64,000 nucleotides of DNA from positions 558,001 through 622,000 of the forward strand of contig NZ_JAPKNI010000001.1 in NCBI RefSeq assembly GCF_026343955.1. Direction: 5' to 3'. This DNA is from Kaistia defluvii. Its GTDB lineage: Bacteria > Pseudomonadota > Alphaproteobacteria > Rhizobiales > Kaistiaceae. The position numbers and the translations under genes were made by a program. Every line of letters starts with the position of its first letter. Position 1 is the first letter of the stretch. Below the pieces are notes generated by a model that saw only the letters and a list, made by a program, of their open reading frames with translations, was not told the DNA's origin and did not search any database. This document shows positions 24,935 through 32,995 of this stretch, one piece after another.

Positions 24935-25468
24935 TCAATCGTGCGAATGGCCGTGGGCATGATCATGGCCGTGATCGCCATGCCCGGCGTGATCGTGGCT
25001 CCCGTGACCATGGCTGTGCTCGCCATGGCCGGAATAGGCGCCGCGCACCGGATTGAACTGGGCAACGATCTCCTTCACCCGCGCGCCGAGCCCCTCCAGC
25101 ATCGCCTGGATGACGTGATCGCGCAGGATCAGGATGCGGGTCGGCTCGATCGCGGCGGCGAGATGGCGGTTGCCGATATGCCAGGCGAGTTCGAGCAGGT
25201 GCACGGGGTCCCGGGCGAAGACCTCGTAGAGCGGTTCATAGGCGGCGGCGATGGCGATCGTGCCGCCGCCCTGGAGAACCAGGCTGTCGCCGGCATCCAG
25301 CACGACCGTTTCGGCGAGGTCGACCATCACCTTGCGGCCGTCGACCAGTTCGATCAGGCGACGGCGCAGATGACGCTCGTCATGCTGCAGCACCGCACGA
25401 CCGGCCGGCGGCTCCTGACCTTCCACGGCGGCGTCCGACGCGCGCCGGACAGCGACTGCCCTCAGCAT
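24935..25468 (-). CDS. ureE: Urease accessory nickel chaperone UreE with histidine-rich tail
   Basis: From the ATG at 25468, placed 6 bp after a GGGG purine run, the protein has 177 residues. An ATG at 25474 is possible. The N-terminal peptide-binding domain and the C-terminal metal domain are present, with [14 protein letters not shown] carrying the conserved His of the dimer nickel site and [16 protein letters not shown]. The last ~27 residues are almost all His, Gly, Asp and Ser and end [11 protein letters not shown], a nickel store as in Klebsiella UreE. UreE passes nickel to UreG, encoded directly downstream. Confidence 0.95.
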   Translation of the reverse strand: MLRAVAVRRASDAAVEGQEPPAGRAVLQHDERHLRRRLIELVDGRKVMVDLAETVVLDAGDSLVLQGGGTIAIAAAYEPLYEVFARDPVHLLELAWHIGNRHLAAAIEPTRILILRDHVIQAMLEGLGARVKEIVAQFNPVRGAYSGHGEHSHGHGSHDHAGHGDHGHDHAHGHSHD

Positions 25469-25804
25469 TCCCATTCCCCAGTTCAACAGATCCGCCCGGC
25501 AATGCCGCGCCGGCATGGCCCGAACGCCGCTTGGATGCCCCCTTATAGCAGGGAAGGATGTCGCGTCTTGGGGGCGAATGCGGTGGCGGACAGTTTGCCT
25601 CTTTTTCCGCGCCGATGGAAAGCTTGGCCGCGATTTTCGAGACAGGGCGCATAGCTCCGGGATCTGGCGCACAACTGCCAAGTCTTTGAGCACGCAAATG
25701 AATATTTGTGGTTGCCGGAAGGGCAACGCCGTGTGATAGCCTTCGGCGACAGTCGTCGCTGCGCCCCGTCGAACGGGCCGGCCGGATCGGGACCAGGGAC
25801 CAAA
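25469..25804. other. Divergent gap between ureE and ureD
   Basis: These 336 bp should carry the promoters of both urease transcripts. I see a GTTGCC-GGAAG-GGCAAC hairpin at about 25711-25727 upstream of ureD, but no clean sigma70 pair and no NikR or EcfG consensus. A TGGC...TGCC stretch near 25663 resembles a sigma54 promoter but has the wrong spacing. Confidence 0.5.
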
Positions 25805-26701
25805 GTGAGACCGCTTTTGCTCGCCGAGGGTGCTTCGCCGAACGCCGTTCCGATGGCGCGCGCGCACTATGCGGCGCAGCCGAGCCGCTGGCTCGCCGAG
25901 CTCGAACTCTGGTTCGCCGTCAATGCCGGCAAGACCCGGCTGATGCGCCGCCGCCATCTGGGCCCGCTCGTCGTCCAGAAGCCGTTTCATCCGGAAAAGG
26001 ACGGTACCTGCCACGTCTACCTGCTGCATCCCCCAGGCGGCGTCGCCGGCGGCGACCAGCTCGACCTGCGCTTCCATCTGGCCGAAGACGCCCGCGCCGT
26101 GCTGACCACGCCCGGCGCCACCAAATTCTATCGCAGCGAGCACGGCCGCAGCACCCAGGCGACGACGATCGACGTCGGCGCCCATGCCATCTGCGAATAC
26201 CTGCCGCAGGAAACCATCGTCTTCGACGGCGCCGATGCCTCGATCGACACGCGCGTGACGCTGGAAGCTGGCGCCACCTATGTCGGCTGGGACTTCATCT
26301 GCCTCGGGCGACCGGCGGCCGGCGAGCGCTTCGAGACCGGCACGCTGCGCCAGCGCATCGAGATCGTGCGTGATGGCAGGCCCATCTGGTTCGAGCGGGT
26401 GCGGCTGCCGGGCGGCTCGCCCCTGCAGGGCGCGCCCTATGCGCTGGCCGGCCAGCCGACCTGGGGCACGATGATCTATGCCGGCCCCATGGCCGAGGAC
26501 GCGGCCGAGCGCGTGCGCGAGGCCGTCGGCAGCCAGGCGGACGGCGCGTTCTCCGTCAGCCAGCTCGAGCACGCGGTCGTCTGCCGCTATCTCGGGCCGC
26601 GGGTTTCGGAAGGCAAGGCACTTTTCGTCCGGGCATGGGATGCGCTCAGGACATCATGCCAGGGCAAGGCCGCCAACGCGCCGCGCATCTGGGCCACGTA
26701 A
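25805..26701 (+). CDS. ureD: Urease accessory protein UreD (UreH)
   Basis: The likely start is GTG at 25805, 5 bp after AGGGA, giving 298 residues. An ATG at 25853 is an alternative. Family motifs are [51 protein letters not shown] and [15 protein letters not shown], all conserved in UreD. UreD binds the urease core and provides the tunnel through which nickel passes from UreG via UreF. It is the first gene of ureDABC, 25 bp upstream of ureA. Confidence 0.93.
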   Translation: MRPLLLAEGASPNAVPMARAHYAAQPSRWLAELELWFAVNAGKTRLMRRRHLGPLVVQKPFHPEKDGTCHVYLLHPPGGVAGGDQLDLRFHLAEDARAVLTTPGATKFYRSEHGRSTQATTIDVGAHAICEYLPQETIVFDGADASIDTRVTLEAGATYVGWDFICLGRPAAGERFETGTLRQRIEIVRDGRPIWFERVRLPGGSPLQGAPYALAGQPTWGTMIYAGPMAEDAAERVREAVGSQADGAFSVSQLEHAVVCRYLGPRVSEGKALFVRAWDALRTSCQGKAANAPRIWAT

Positions 26702-26726
26702 ACACGGATACGATTGGGGACCGCCG

Positions 26727-27029
26727 ATGGAACTTCTACCACGCGAGAAAGACAAGCTTCTGCTGTTCACCGCGGCCCTGGTGGCGGAACGCCGCCTGGC
26801 CCGCGGCGTCAAGCTCAACTACCCGGAAGTCATCGCCTATGTGTCCGCGGCGATCCTGGAAGGCGCGCGCGACGGCCGCACGGTCGCCGAGCTGATGTCC
26901 TATGGCGCGACGCTGCTGACGCGCGATCAGGTCATGGAGGGCGTGCCCGAGATGATCCACGACATCCAGGTCGAAGCCACCTTCCCCGATGGGACCAAGC
27001 TGGTCACCGTCCACAATCCCATACCGTAG
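26727..27029 (+). CDS. ureA: Urease gamma subunit
   Basis: This 100-residue protein starts [20 protein letters not shown] and contains [20 protein letters not shown] and [19 protein letters not shown] at its end, as in all bacterial gamma subunits. It forms the urease trimer of heterotrimers with UreB and UreC and lies on the outside of the complex. UreB starts 9 bp downstream. Length and sequence are normal. Confidence 0.98.
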   Translation: MELLPREKDKLLLFTAALVAERRLARGVKLNYPEVIAYVSAAILEGARDGRTVAELMSYGATLLTRDQVMEGVPEMIHDIQVEATFPDGTKLVTVHNPIP

Positions 27030-27038
27030 GGGCGCGTC

Positions 27039-27350
27039 ATGATTCCAGGCGAATACATCCTCGAGGACGGCGACATCGAATATAATGTCGGCCGCACCGT
27101 CATCTCCGTCGACGTCGCCAATTCGGGCGACCGGCCGATCCAGATCGGCTCGCACTATCATTTCTACGAGACCAATACCGCGCTCCATTTCGACCGCGAC
27201 AAGACCCGGGGCTTCCGCCTCAACATCCCGGCCGGCACCGCCGTCCGTTTCGAGCCCGGACAGCAGCGCACCGTCGAACTGGTAGCGCTCGACGGCGACC
27301 GCGCCGTCTTCGGCTTCAATGCCAAGGTCATGGGAAAGCTGGAGGTCTGA
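27039..27350 (+). CDS. ureB: Urease beta subunit
   Basis: This 103-residue protein begins [20 protein letters not shown] and has the conserved [20 protein letters not shown] and [18 protein letters not shown] segments. It is the small beta subunit of the separate-gene bacterial type, not the fused form of Helicobacter. UreC starts one base after the UreB stop codon, so the two are tightly coupled. Confidence 0.98.
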   Translation: MIPGEYILEDGDIEYNVGRTVISVDVANSGDRPIQIGSHYHFYETNTALHFDRDKTRGFRLNIPAGTAVRFEPGQQRTVELVALDGDRAVFGFNAKVMGKLEV

Positions 27351-27351
27351 G

Positions 27352-29055
27352 ATGGCGAAGATCACGCGCGAGAACTACGCCTCGCTCTATGGCCCCACCA
27401 AGGGTGACCGGGTTCGCCTGGCCGATACCGACCTGATCATCGAGATCGAGGAAGACCGCACCGTCTATGGTGATGAAGTCACCTTCGGCGGCGGCAAGGT
27501 CATTCGCGACGGCATGGGCCAGAGCCAGCGCAACGCGGTCGACGTCGCCGACCTGGTGATCACCAACGTCATCATCCTCGATCACTGGGGCATCATCAAA
27601 GCCGATGTCGGCATCAAGGACGGCCGCATCCAGGCGATCGGCAAGTCGGGCAATCCCGACATCCAGCCGGGCGTCGACATCATCATCGGCCCGGGCACCG
27701 ACGTCATCGCCGGCGAAGGCAAGATCCTGACCGCCGGCGGCATCGACACCCATATCCACTTCATCGCGCCGCAGCAGGCCGAGGAAGCGCTGACGAGCGG
27801 CACGACGACGCTGGTCGGCGGCGGCACCGGCCCCTCGGTCGGCACGCTCGCCACCACCGTCACGCCCGGCCCGTGGTACATCCACCGCATGCTGGAAGCG
27901 ATCGAGGCACTGCCGATCAATGTCGGCCTGCTCGGCAAGGGCAACGCCTCGCTGCCCGAACCGCTGCGCGAACAGGTCCGCGCCGGCGTCATCGGGCTGA
28001 AGCTGCATGAGGACTGGGGCACCACGCCCGCCGCGATCGACAACTGCCTGACGATTGCCGACGAGATGGACGTGCAGGTCGCCCTCCATTCCGACACGCT
28101 GAACGAGAGCGGCTTCGTCGCCGACACCTTCGCGGCGATGAAGGGCCGCGCCATCCACTCCTTCCACACGGAAGGCGCCGGCGGCGGCCACGCCCCCGAC
28201 ATCATCACGGCGGCAGGCCAGGAAAACATCCTGCCCTCCTCCACCAACCCGACTCGGCCCTACACGATCAACACGATCGACGAGCATCTCGACATGCTCA
28301 TGGTCTGCCACCATCTGAGCCCGCAGATCCCCGAAGACGTCGCCTTCGCCGAATCCCGCATCCGCAAGGAGACGATCGCGGCCGAGGACATCCTGCACGA
28401 TCTCGGCGCGTTCTCGATGATGTCGTCGGACTCGCAGGCCATGGGCCGCATCGGCGAAACCACGCTTCGCTGCTGGCAAACCGCGCACAAGATGAAGGTG
28501 CAGCGCGGGCCGCTGCCGGAAGACAGCGAGCGCAACGACAATTTCCGCTGCAAGCGCTACGTCGCCAAATATACGATCAACCCGGCCATCACCCATGGCT
28601 TCGCGCATGAGATCGGCTCGATCGAAGTCGGCAAGCGCGCGGATCTCGTGCTGTGGAAGTCGGCCTTCTTCGGCGTCAAGCCGTCGCTCGTCATCATGGG
28701 CGGCATGATCGCCACCGCGCCGATGGGCGACCCGAACGCCTCGATCTCGACGCCGCAGCCGGTGCATTACCGGCCGATGTACGGCGTGCTCGGCCGCGCC
28801 CGCGGCAAGACCGGCGTCACCTTCGTGTCGCAGGCGGCCCTCGACGACAACATTGGCGACAAGCTGCAGCTGCAGAAGCAACTCGTGGCGGTCAAGGGCA
28901 CGCGCGGCGTGCGCAAGAAGGACATGATCCACAATTCGCTGACGCCGAAGATCGAGGTCGATCCGCAGAACTACCAGGTGCGCATCGACGGCGAGCTGAT
29001 CACCTGCGAACCGGCGGAAACCCTGCCGATGGCGCAGCGCTACTTCCTGTTCTGA
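27352..29055 (+). CDS. ureC: Urease alpha (catalytic) subunit
   Basis: This 567-residue amidohydrolase hydrolyses urea to ammonia and carbamate at a dinickel centre in the cytoplasm. All metal ligands are visible at standard numbering: His134 and His136 in DTHIHFIAP, the lysine to be carbamylated in GLKLHEDWG near 217, the His of [13 protein letters not shown] near 246, the His of [15 protein letters not shown] near 272 and the Asp of [10 protein letters not shown] near 360. The mobile flap with Cys and His is in [15 protein letters not shown]. The start is MAKITREN at 27352. It is the last gene of ureDABC and is followed by a strong terminator. Confidence 0.98.
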   Translation: MAKITRENYASLYGPTKGDRVRLADTDLIIEIEEDRTVYGDEVTFGGGKVIRDGMGQSQRNAVDVADLVITNVIILDHWGIIKADVGIKDGRIQAIGKSGNPDIQPGVDIIIGPGTDVIAGEGKILTAGGIDTHIHFIAPQQAEEALTSGTTTLVGGGTGPSVGTLATTVTPGPWYIHRMLEAIEALPINVGLLGKGNASLPEPLREQVRAGVIGLKLHEDWGTTPAAIDNCLTIADEMDVQVALHSDTLNESGFVADTFAAMKGRAIHSFHTEGAGGGHAPDIITAAGQENILPSSTNPTRPYTINTIDEHLDMLMVCHHLSPQIPEDVAFAESRIRKETIAAEDILHDLGAFSMMSSDSQAMGRIGETTLRCWQTAHKMKVQRGPLPEDSERNDNFRCKRYVAKYTINPAITHGFAHEIGSIEVGKRADLVLWKSAFFGVKPSLVIMGGMIATAPMGDPNASISTPQPVHYRPMYGVLGRARGKTGVTFVSQAALDDNIGDKLQLQKQLVAVKGTRGVRKKDMIHNSLTPKIEVDPQNYQVRIDGELITCEPAETLPMAQRYFLF

Positions 29056-29081
29056 CCGGCGCAGCACGCGACGCACACAAT

Positions 29082-29119
29082 CCCCATCGGACCGGATACG
29101 TCCGGTGGGGTTTTCTTTT
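29082..29119 (+). terminator. Rho-independent terminator of ureDABC
   Basis: CCCCATCGGAC at 29082-29092 pairs with GTCCGGTGGGG at 29100-29110 (10 of 11 pairs perfect plus one G-T), loop of 7, followed by TTTTCTTTT. It lies 27 bp after the ureC stop codon. Confidence 0.88.
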
Positions 29120-29216
29120 CAGGGGGCAGGATCCGACTTGCCGGAAATTGCCCCTTCGCCTCTCTTGGGAGAGGTTGGCGGAACGTGATTTTCCGTCACG
29201 CCACTGCAAGCTCCGC

Positions 29217-29353
29217 CATCATCCTGAGGTGCTTCGCGTCAGCGAAGCCTCGAAGGACGATCCAGCGAGACGCTGCCATTTGCAGCCAAACGCGGGCGGT
29301 GCGCTCTCGACCCTCCTTCGAGGCCCGGCTTTGCCGGGCACCTCAGGATGATG
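29217..29353. repeat. Palindromic intergenic repeat, family B, copy 2
   Basis: Same outer arms as 5094-5210 (CATCATCCTGAGG and its mirror) and the same inner TGCTTCGCGTCAGCGAAGC and GAGGCCCGGC-TTTGCCGGGC hairpins. The central ~60 bp differ from copy 1. It lies between the ureC terminator and the urea channel gene. Confidence 0.88.
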
Positions 29354-29455
29354 GCCGGAGATCGGGAAGAACATTGCGCAAGAATCTCCCGCCGGGAGAG
29401 GAAGAACGGCCTGGTCGCTTCAAGGCAGAACCATCGGCTCCAGGGGAGAAAGCCC

Positions 29456-30511
29456 GTGACCCAGACACAGACAGAATTTCCGTTCCAGGACCGGTTTCGC
29501 GACCATGCCACCCTCGGCTTCGTCGACTGGAGCCTGCGCGGCATCGGCCAGGTCGTGTTCCAGAACAACCCGCTTTCCGGTCTGATCATCCTTTTGGCGC
29601 TGTTCTTCAATTCGGCCGTTTATGGCGCGATCTGCATTCTCGGCGTCGTCGTGGCGACCGCCACCGCGGTCCTGCTCAAGGCCGACAGGGGCCTGATCCG
29701 CGACGGGCTGTTCGGCTTCAACGGCGCGCTGGTCGGGCTGGCGCTGGTCGCCTTCACCAGCGCGGATTTCCGCAGCGGCGCCATGCCGTCCTTCCATATG
29801 ACGATCTACATCGTCTTCGCGGCGGCGATGACCACCATCGCCTTCTCGACCATCGCGACGCTGCTCGGGCCGCACAAGGTCGCGGCGCTGACCTCGCCCT
29901 TCGTGCTGGTCGGCTGGCTGTTCCTGTTCGCGGTGCTGAAGTTCGCGGCCATCGAAGCGGGGCCGCTCGCCAAGCCCGTCTCGCCCGACCAGTATGACGC
30001 GGCGATCGCCTATGCCCTGCCCACCTGGTACATGGGCATCGGCAACGCCATCGGGCAGATCTTCTTCCAGGACAACTGGATCGCCGGCTATCTGATCGTC
30101 ATCGGCATCGCGGTGAACTCGCGCATTTCGGCGGGCATGGCGCTGATCGGCGCGGCCGGCGCGGCGCTCGTCGCCGGCGTGTTCGGCGGCCCCGAGGGCG
30201 CGATCCGCGACGGCCTGTTCGGCTACAATGCGGCGCTGACCGCGATCGCGCTGGGCGGCTTCTTTCTGGTGCTGACCTGGCGCAGCTTCGCCTACACGCT
30301 GTTCGGCATCGTCGTGACGACCTGGCTCTGGGCCTCTGTCGCGATCTTCCTGAAGCCGATCGGCATGCCGGTGCTGACCTCGACCTTCGTGCTCGTCACC
30401 TGGCTGATGCTGATCGGCCAATATGGCTTCAAGGCGCTGGTCCCGGTGCCGCCGGCCGAGGCGACGAACCCGGAGGACAACCGCGCGCGCTATCTCAGGG
30501 GCCCGCGCTAA
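29456..30511 (+). CDS. Urea channel/transporter (UT family)
   Basis: The likely start is GTG at 29456, 8 bp after AGGGGAG, giving 351 residues. An earlier in-frame ATG at 29348 would overlap the palindrome. The protein has about ten membrane spans and the internal twofold repeat of urea channels: LFGFNGALVGLALVAF in the first half and LFGYNAALTAIALGGFF in the second, with FQNNPLSGLIILLAL and FQDNWIAGYLIVIG beginning each half. It lets urea enter the cell for the adjacent urease. Confidence 0.9.
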   Translation: MTQTQTEFPFQDRFRDHATLGFVDWSLRGIGQVVFQNNPLSGLIILLALFFNSAVYGAICILGVVVATATAVLLKADRGLIRDGLFGFNGALVGLALVAFTSADFRSGAMPSFHMTIYIVFAAAMTTIAFSTIATLLGPHKVAALTSPFVLVGWLFLFAVLKFAAIEAGPLAKPVSPDQYDAAIAYALPTWYMGIGNAIGQIFFQDNWIAGYLIVIGIAVNSRISAGMALIGAAGAALVAGVFGGPEGAIRDGLFGYNAALTAIALGGFFLVLTWRSFAYTLFGIVVTTWLWASVAIFLKPIGMPVLTSTFVLVTWLMLIGQYGFKALVPVPPAEATNPEDNRARYLRGPR

Positions 30512-30601
30512 CGGCGCGGCCTTGCCTTCGGCGAATGTCGATCTAGCTTGCAGGGAGACGTCGCCAATTGGCGGCGCTTCCCGGTTTACGCGAGGCCCGT
30601 C

Positions 30602-30910
30602 ATGAAGAGGACGCTCGTCTGGCTGGGTGGCATCGCCACCGTCGCCGCCCTTCTCGCCGCGTCCACCGGCGTGGCGACCGCCATCAGCCGAGGCAACATG
30701 CCGGCCTATTGCCGGGGCGAGGTTTCGGCCGTCTACGCCACCAGGCCGATGTATGTGAAAACCGGCAAGATCGTCAAAGCGCGGGATGGCAGCCTGTCGA
30801 TCCATGGCACGGTCGACAAGGGCAGCGAGGGCATCAAGGCCTTCGCCTGCCGTTTCGACAGGAAGGGCAAGTTCATCGACGTCATGGCCATGACCAGCGA
30901 CGGCGAATAG
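30602..30910 (+). CDS. Small exported protein, conserved hypothetical
   Basis: This 102-residue protein starts MKRTLVWLGGIATVAALLAA, a signal peptide or single membrane anchor. The mature part has two cysteines (AYCRGEVSAVYATRPMYVKT and FACRFDRKGKFIDVMAM) that could form a disulfide in the periplasm, and many lysines. I do not recognise a named family, though similar small proteins seem common in Hyphomicrobiales. It lies 90 bp after the urea channel gene in the same direction, so it may be co-transcribed, but no functional link is shown. Confidence 0.65.
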   Translation: MKRTLVWLGGIATVAALLAASTGVATAISRGNMPAYCRGEVSAVYATRPMYVKTGKIVKARDGSLSIHGTVDKGSEGIKAFACRFDRKGKFIDVMAMTSDGE

Positions 30911-31032
30911 CCCGGGCCGGCGCGCCGCCAAAACGATTGTACCCCGATCGCCTCTGTCGGTAGAGTTGCCGAAACTGATTTGCGGCGGGCTCGAACCGAG
31001 CGTCCGCCCGCCATGCGGAGCGCGAAACCACC

Positions 31033-32046
31033 ATGACGACCTGGCGGCATCCTTCCCGACGCACCCTGCTGCTGGGCTCCGGCGCGCTCCTTGCCGCCGC
31101 GTCGCTGGAACAGGCCGTGGCCGCCATCGTCGAGTCTGTCGACGCGCTGAAGCCGGGCGAGTTCACCTGGCACCCGGAGCGCTCGCCCTACGGTCCGGTG
31201 GCGATCGTCGTCTCGCTGCCCGACCAGCGCGTCTATGTCTATCGCAACGGCATTCGCATCGGCGTCTCGACTTGCTCGACTGGGAAGCCCGGCCACGACA
31301 CGCCGACGGGCGTGTTCACCATCCTGCAGAAGGACAAGAACCACCACTCCTCGACCTATAATGAAGCGCCGATGCCGAACATGAACCGGCTGACCTGGTC
31401 CGGCGTCGCGCTGCATGCCGGACAGTTGCCGGGCTATCCGGCCTCGCATGGCTGCGTGCGCCTGCCCATGGATTTCTCGGCCAAGCTGTTCACCGTCACC
31501 CATGTCGGCACGCCGGTCATCATCGCCGACAGCGCCACCTTCCCCGAGACGGTGATCCATCCCGGCATGGTGCTCTCGACCGAGGCGGAGAAGGACTTCG
31601 ACCACACGGTCTCGACGCTGAAGGAAAAGCAGATCCCCGCCTCGCCGCAGGCGCCCTACAGCCCGCCGGCGACCTCGATCATGATCTCCAGCGCCGACAG
31701 CCGGGTGATCGTGCTCGACGATGGCGAGATCGTCGCCGATGGCGGCGCCACCATCCTGCAGCCGTCGAAGCCGCTCGGCAACCACGTCTTCGTGCTGTCG
31801 CATCTCGATGCCGACGACAAGGAACTGCACTGGAAGCCGATCGGCTACAGCACCGATCCGAAGGTGACGGCGCAGAGCGCAGACCAGAGCACGCTGGCCC
31901 GCATCCGCGCCGACCGCAGCATCAACGACGCCATCCGCCAGCGGATGAAGCCGGGCGTCGTGCTGGTCACGGTCGACCTCCCGCTCAGCGCCGACAGCCG
32001 CTCGGGCAAGGATTTTGTCATTTTGAATGATCAGCACATGGCGTGA
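31033..32046 (+). CDS. L,D-transpeptidase (YkuD domain), exported
   Basis: This 337-residue protein has an N-terminal export signal with a twin-arginine-like HPSRRTLLLGSGALLAAAS. The YkuD domain spans residues ~50-170: IVVSLPDQRVYVYRNGIRIG, TPTGVFTILQKDKNHHSSTY and the catalytic site HAGQLPGYPASHGCVRLP, with the nucleophilic Cys. It cross-links peptidoglycan (3-3 bonds) or anchors proteins to it. The ~160 C-terminal residues have no motif I can name. It converges on ureF, with palindromes between. Confidence 0.9.
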   Translation: MTTWRHPSRRTLLLGSGALLAAASLEQAVAAIVESVDALKPGEFTWHPERSPYGPVAIVVSLPDQRVYVYRNGIRIGVSTCSTGKPGHDTPTGVFTILQKDKNHHSSTYNEAPMPNMNRLTWSGVALHAGQLPGYPASHGCVRLPMDFSAKLFTVTHVGTPVIIADSATFPETVIHPGMVLSTEAEKDFDHTVSTLKEKQIPASPQAPYSPPATSIMISSADSRVIVLDDGEIVADGGATILQPSKPLGNHVFVLSHLDADDKELHWKPIGYSTDPKVTAQSADQSTLARIRADRSINDAIRQRMKPGVVLVTVDLPLSADSRSGKDFVILNDQHMA

Positions 32047-32108
32047 GGCGGGCACCGCTCCCCGAAGTACCGTCGAAGCAAGAGGCCCCGATCCCACTCC
32101 ACCCTCGC

Positions 32109-32221
32109 CGTCATCCCGGACGACGCGCAGCGGCGATCCGGGACCCATGCAGCCGGGATTTCGGAAGGCTCGCACACGTTCGGCTTCAGCGGCATGGATC
32201 CTCGCTTCCTCGAGGATGACG
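32109..32221. repeat. Palindromic intergenic repeat, family C, copy 2
   Basis: The outer arms CGTCATCC and GGATGACG and the CATGGATCC / GGGACCCATG pairing resemble the element at 22860-22950, but the centre is diverged. It lies in the 261-bp gap between the converging L,D-transpeptidase and ureF genes. Confidence 0.75.
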
Positions 32222-32260
32222 CCGGCGTATGGGGCAGGAAAGCGAACCCACAGGCCGCCT

Positions 32261-32289
32261 CTTCACCTCTCCCTCAGGGAGAGCTGAAG
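32261..32289. repeat. Short palindromic repeat (family A)
   Basis: CTTCACCTCTCCC-TCA-GGGAGAGCTGAAG forms a hairpin 19 bp downstream of the ureF stop codon (minus strand). It has one mismatch in the arms and no T-run. Confidence 0.7.
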
Positions 32290-32307
32290 GAACCTCGTGG
32301 TTCGTCC

Positions 32308-32994
32308 CTACGACCTAAACAGCCGCGAATACTGCGTTTCGTGCCAGGCGCTGGCCATCGCCATCGCGACCGAGACGTTGCCGATTTCGTCATCCTCCAG
32401 CGAGCGGGCAGTCGCCACGGCCCGCTCGATCACCGGCACCGCCTCGATGAGAATACGCTGGCCGGCGGTGTGGCCGAGCTTGACCAGGCGCAGCAGCGCT
32501 GCGACCTGGCCCTCGGCGATCGTCCACATCAGCCCCTTCAGCGCCGCCGCCGGCGAGACGTTCCAGTGATGCGCTGCAATCGCGAAGGCGGCCGGATAGC
32601 TCAAGGGCTGGCCGAGATAGAGCTGCGCCAGCGGCACTTCGAGATCGGCGAGCAGGCGAAGCAGCGCCTCGCCCATGCGGCGGTCCTCGAGCTGCAATTC
32701 GCGGCTCTCGCGCCCGGCGGAAAGCCAGGCGTCCGCATGGAGGAAGGCTTCCGCGTCGTCGCGCGCCAGCGCCTCGCTCATCCGCCAGAACAGCGCGCCG
32801 TCGAGCACGGCGAAAGAGTTTTCCAATGTGCCGTGGATCCATGTCCTTGCGGAAGGCTCGTCATGCACCCAGCCGGCCTCGGCGGCATATTCGAGGCCGC
32901 GCGAATAGGAGAAGGCGCCGACAGGCAGGCTCGGGCTGACCAGCCGCAGCAGATGCAGCGGGATCGTCTCCTCGGGGGGCGTGGTCATGCTCAT
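32308..32994 (-). CDS. ureF: Urease accessory protein UreF
   Basis: From the ATG at 32994 the protein has 228 residues, all-helical. LLRLVSPSLPVGAFSYSRGL is the family hallmark, followed by GRESRELQLEDRRMGEALLR and YPAAFAIAAHHWNVSPAAAL. UreF bridges UreD and UreG and gates GTP hydrolysis during nickel insertion. The start codon lies one base after the stop of the double antiporter gene, so ureF is almost certainly the last gene of the Mrp/Mnh operon. It is about 8 kb from its partner gene ureG. Confidence 0.95.
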   Translation of the reverse strand: MSMTTPPEETIPLHLLRLVSPSLPVGAFSYSRGLEYAAEAGWVHDEPSARTWIHGTLENSFAVLDGALFWRMSEALARDDAEAFLHADAWLSAGRESRELQLEDRRMGEALLRLLADLEVPLAQLYLGQPLSYPAAFAIAAHHWNVSPAAALKGLMWTIAEGQVAALLRLVKLGHTAGQRILIEAVPVIERAVATARSLEDDEIGNVSVAMAMASAWHETQYSRLFRS

Positions 32995-32995
32995 G

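Larger units (their letters stand above)
29056..29455. other. Gap between ureC and urea channel gene
   Basis: Four hundred bases without a supportable gene. They contain the ureC terminator (29082-29119) and the family B palindrome (29217-29353). Because the terminator is strong, the urea channel gene probably has its own promoter downstream of the palindrome, but none was recognised. Confidence 0.6.

Noticed and set aside
25660-25680. Sigma54-type promoter upstream of ureD
   Set aside because: TGGCGCACAACTGCC has the GG and GC elements but with 9 instead of 10 bases between them, so it does not satisfy the strict spacing.
27328-29076. A 582-codon open frame opposite ureC
   Set aside because: It is fully antisense to a highly conserved urease subunit and its sequence lacks any family similarity.
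3057-32289. Palindromic repeats as CRISPR or insertion-sequence ends
   Set aside because: Copies are scattered singly, have no spacer structure, no flanking transposase and no obvious target-site duplication.
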